From Acidobacteriota bacterium (GTDB lineage Bacteria; Acidobacteriota; Thermoanaerobaculia; Gp7-AA8): a stretch of DNA of 46,654 nt. Both the position numbers and the translations under genes were made by a program. The stretch spans positions 1 through 46,654 of the forward strand of contig JAFAOU010000002.1 of NCBI GenBank assembly GCA_019247495.1. The letters are read 5' to 3'. The first letter of the stretch is position 1. Each line of letters opens with the position of its first letter. Below the pieces are notes generated by a model. The model was not told where the DNA came from. It did no database searches and saw only the letters and a program-made list of their open reading frames with translations. Positions 45,002 to 46,654 of the stretch are shown here, one piece after another.

Positions 45002-46528
45002 TCAGTGCGCGTTGCCCGGAATCGACCAGAGGAAGTCGACTTTCAGGGTTCCCTTGAACTGCGGCGAGTTCATGTCGATGTAGCGGTCGCCCGTGTAATC
45101 GGGCGCATTCGCCACGTTGTTGGGATTCCAGTTGGCCTGCCCGTGACAACTCATGCAGTTCGTCTGCGCGCCGACGTCGTTCGGCGTCTTGACCGGTTTG
45201 CCGGCGTTCATCGTATTTCCGGGGATGGAGTCGGGCAGAACGGGCGGTGAGAACGGCGCCTCGAGGTACGGATTGAAGCAGTAGATCGATTGCCCGTTGT
45301 TGTTGCCGCCCGTCAGCGGCGTGGCCGGATTCGCGAAATCGTAGCCGGTGCAGTGCGCGTAATTGCGCGGAGCGCCCGTGAGTTGCGACGGCCGGTCGGC
45401 GGCGATGGCCGCCGAGCTAGGCGCGGTCGGATTGTCGGGATTCGGAACCCACCAATACGTTTGCCACGTCCAGCGCGTGATCTCGCGCGAAGTTACGTGC
45501 ATGGCGACGAGCACCGCGTAATCGCCTGCCTGCGCGGGCGGATTCGCAGCAGCGGCTTCCGCGGCCGTCATCTGGAAGTGGATGAAGTCATCGACGCTGT
45601 ACGTGTTCGCCGGCGTGCGGGATGAGCCGTTGGAGGCGCACGTCGTATCGACGCCCGTGCCGGTGCCTTTGCCTTTCGCCTGGATGTCGATCCACACGCA
45701 CTGCTTCCACAGCGAGTTCGGGAACGGCTTCGACACCCACATGTTCTTCGCGCTGTTGAAGGTCAGCGCAGGCGATCCGGGCCACGTCGGAAGGATGAAG
45801 TAGCGTTGTCCGCCGCCAGGCGTCGTAGTCAGCGGGTAATACACCGGCTTGAGGGAGATGGCCGGGTTCGGAAAGTCGGGAACAGCCGCCTTCCCCGCGT
45901 TCAGCATGCTGGTGAGGTTTGACGCCGAGAAGAGATTGTTGGTTGTGATGTGAGTGGCGGCCGTCGGGTCGTACTTGACCAGCACCTGAATGCTGAAGGG
46001 GTTGGTGGTAGCGGCAGGCGACGCCAGCAAAAGCTTCCGGCCGCCGTGCTCGAACTGGCGCGGTTGCTTCAATCGATGTGTGAGTCGCGGAGTCTGCTCC
46101 ACGGCCATCGGCGAAGGCGTGGCGCTCGCAGTGAACAGATCATCCGGAGCCGCCCACGTTTCAAAGACGCGCATACCGCCCGGCGTCGTTTCCTCGGTCA
46201 GAGCAGTCCACAAGCCCCATCCGTGAAGGTTGATCGCTTTCTGGTTGTTTGTTTGCGTCCAGCCGATGATCGTCGGCTCGGGCTCCGGGAAGTTGTAACC
46301 GGGGATGTGCGGATTGGGCATTGGAACGGGTTTGACGACGGTCGCGGGGCTTGCGACCAGGGCGGAAACAGCTGCGGGCGCCGTCGTCGTCGATGTGGCT
46401 GTCGTCGATTCAGCCGACGCCGAACTGGCAGTCGCGTCGACGTTCGACGTCTTCTCTGCCTTACACCCCACGATCGTGAGCGCGGTGACACAAAGCAACG
46501 AAAGGGAAAGACCACGGACAATTCTCAT
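45002..46528 (-). CDS. Lipoprotein with single CxxCH heme-type motif
   Basis: 508 residues. A lipoprotein signal (lipobox VGC at Cys22), a Ser/Thr/Ala-rich linker (about 27-65) and a long soluble domain of unknown family (about 70-440, rich in Trp, Pro and Asn; several WxxxxW segments and four cysteines). Near the C-terminus (about residue 456-460) CMSCHG is a c-type heme-binding motif, followed by RYIDMNSPQFKG. It is probably exported and heme-loaded, either a mono-heme cytochrome or a heme-dependent enzyme. The ATG at 46528 has AGGAG five bases before it. The probable gamma-glutamyltransferase gene ends 66 bases upstream. Confidence 0.82.
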   Translation of the reverse strand: MRIVRGLSLSLLCVTALTIVGCKAEKTSNVDATASSASAESTTATSTTTAPAAVSALVASPATVVKPVPMPNPHIPGYNFPEPEPTIIGWTQTNNQKAINLHGWGLWTALTEETTPGGMRVFETWAAPDDLFTASATPSPMAVEQTPRLTHRLKQPRQFEHGGRKLLLASPAATTNPFSIQVLVKYDPTAATHITTNNLFSASNLTSMLNAGKAAVPDFPNPAISLKPVYYPLTTTPGGGQRYFILPTWPGSPALTFNSAKNMWVSKPFPNSLWKQCVWIDIQAKGKGTGTGVDTTCASNGSSRTPANTYSVDDFIHFQMTAAEAAAANPPAQAGDYAVLVAMHVTSREITRWTWQTYWWVPNPDNPTAPSSAAIAADRPSQLTGAPRNYAHCTGYDFANPATPLTGGNNNGQSIYCFNPYLEAPFSPPVLPDSIPGNTMNAGKPVKTPNDVGAQTNCMSCHGQANWNPNNVANAPDYTGDRYIDMNSPQFKGTLKVDFLWSIPGNAH

Positions 46529-46594
46529 AATCACTCCTCTCTAAGTAAGAGAGGCCGCGCTTCGCCATTTCCCTACCCATCGATAGAAAATGCC

Positions 46595-46654
46595 CTAATA
46601 TCCGCCAGCCGCGCCGCCGTGGCGCGAGTCGGAGATCGCCAGCAGTTTTCCGCG
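46595..46654 (-). CDS. C-terminal end of a probable gamma-glutamyltransferase (partial)
   Basis: Nineteen codons run in from the right edge on the minus strand and end in TAG at 46595. They read RGKLLAISDSRHGGAAGGY; the final A-x-S-D-x-R-x-G-G-A-A-x-G-Y pattern is the conserved extreme C-terminus of gamma-glutamyltransferases, near which the active-site cleft closes. The rest of the gene is outside the window. Too short for certainty. Confidence 0.5.
   Translation of the reverse strand, partial: RGKLLAISDSRHGGAAGGY

Noticed and set aside
46535..46594. Regulatory hairpin before the CxxCH lipoprotein
   Set aside because: The only pairing (CTCT/AGAG) is short and weak; a ribosome binding site is all that can be supported.

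Overview
The window is a GC-rich bacterial chromosome segment from a Gram-negative organism: it has a TonB-ExbB-ExbD system, an HlyD/MacB-type exporter, lipoyl synthase and a lipoprotein with a bacterial lipobox. A CarD-like regulator, secreted cohesin/dockerin and DUF11 proteins with IPTL-CTERM-like C-terminal anchors, a glycine-repeat TonB and many long intergenic hairpins fit a soil- or sediment-type Acidobacteriota-like genome best. That assignment is inference from gene content; no rRNA or other marker settles it. I see no rRNA, tRNA, CRISPR array, prophage or insertion sequence, and no gene-free stretch above about 300 bases.

Layout. 1-4221 (+): three secreted proteins, the first cut by the window edge, carrying a dockerin pair and three cohesin-like modules. 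4291-6729 (-): tonB, exbB, exbD, exbD. 6873-12623: a polyphosphate cluster of ppk1, a small lysine-tailed protein, sixA-ppx (opposite strand) and a PPK2 kinase. 12651-15327 (-): a polytopic membrane protein and a class III aminotransferase. 15376-20113 (+): a compact threonine operon (aspartokinase-homoserine dehydrogenase fusion, thrB, thrC) joined by ATGA overlaps. 20120-23552 (-): ECF sigma factor, membrane zinc-ribbon protein, DUF4097-like protein and an erythromycin-esterase-family protein, with the same bipartite promoter in front of the sigma gene and the esterase gene. 23602-24276 (-): queC. 24302-28065 (+): nucleoside phosphorylase, two tiny coupled ORFs, deoB and a secreted unknown. 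28183-31362 (+): carD, lipA, a xerC/D recombinase and a lytic transglycosylase. 31521-37826 (-): exporter adaptor, ATPase and two permeases, then a SpoIIE-type phosphatase. 38039-40765 (-): an unknown protein and a sulfatase-TPR fusion. 40832-46654: a DUF11 protein, an FN3/PKD protein, rpiA, a CxxCH lipoprotein and the last codons of a probable gamma-glutamyltransferase.

Three patterns cut across the genes. First, gene ends are filled by long inverted repeats of several unrelated families, several built from 7-9 base tandem units; one sits in frame inside thrC. Second, many first-of-unit genes lack a ribosome binding site and have a -10-like hexamer 7-10 bases before the start codon, suggesting leaderless transcripts, whereas operon-internal genes often have clear GGAGG-like sites. 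Third, the sigma factor operon appears to control itself and the neighbouring esterase through an identical 30-base promoter arrangement.
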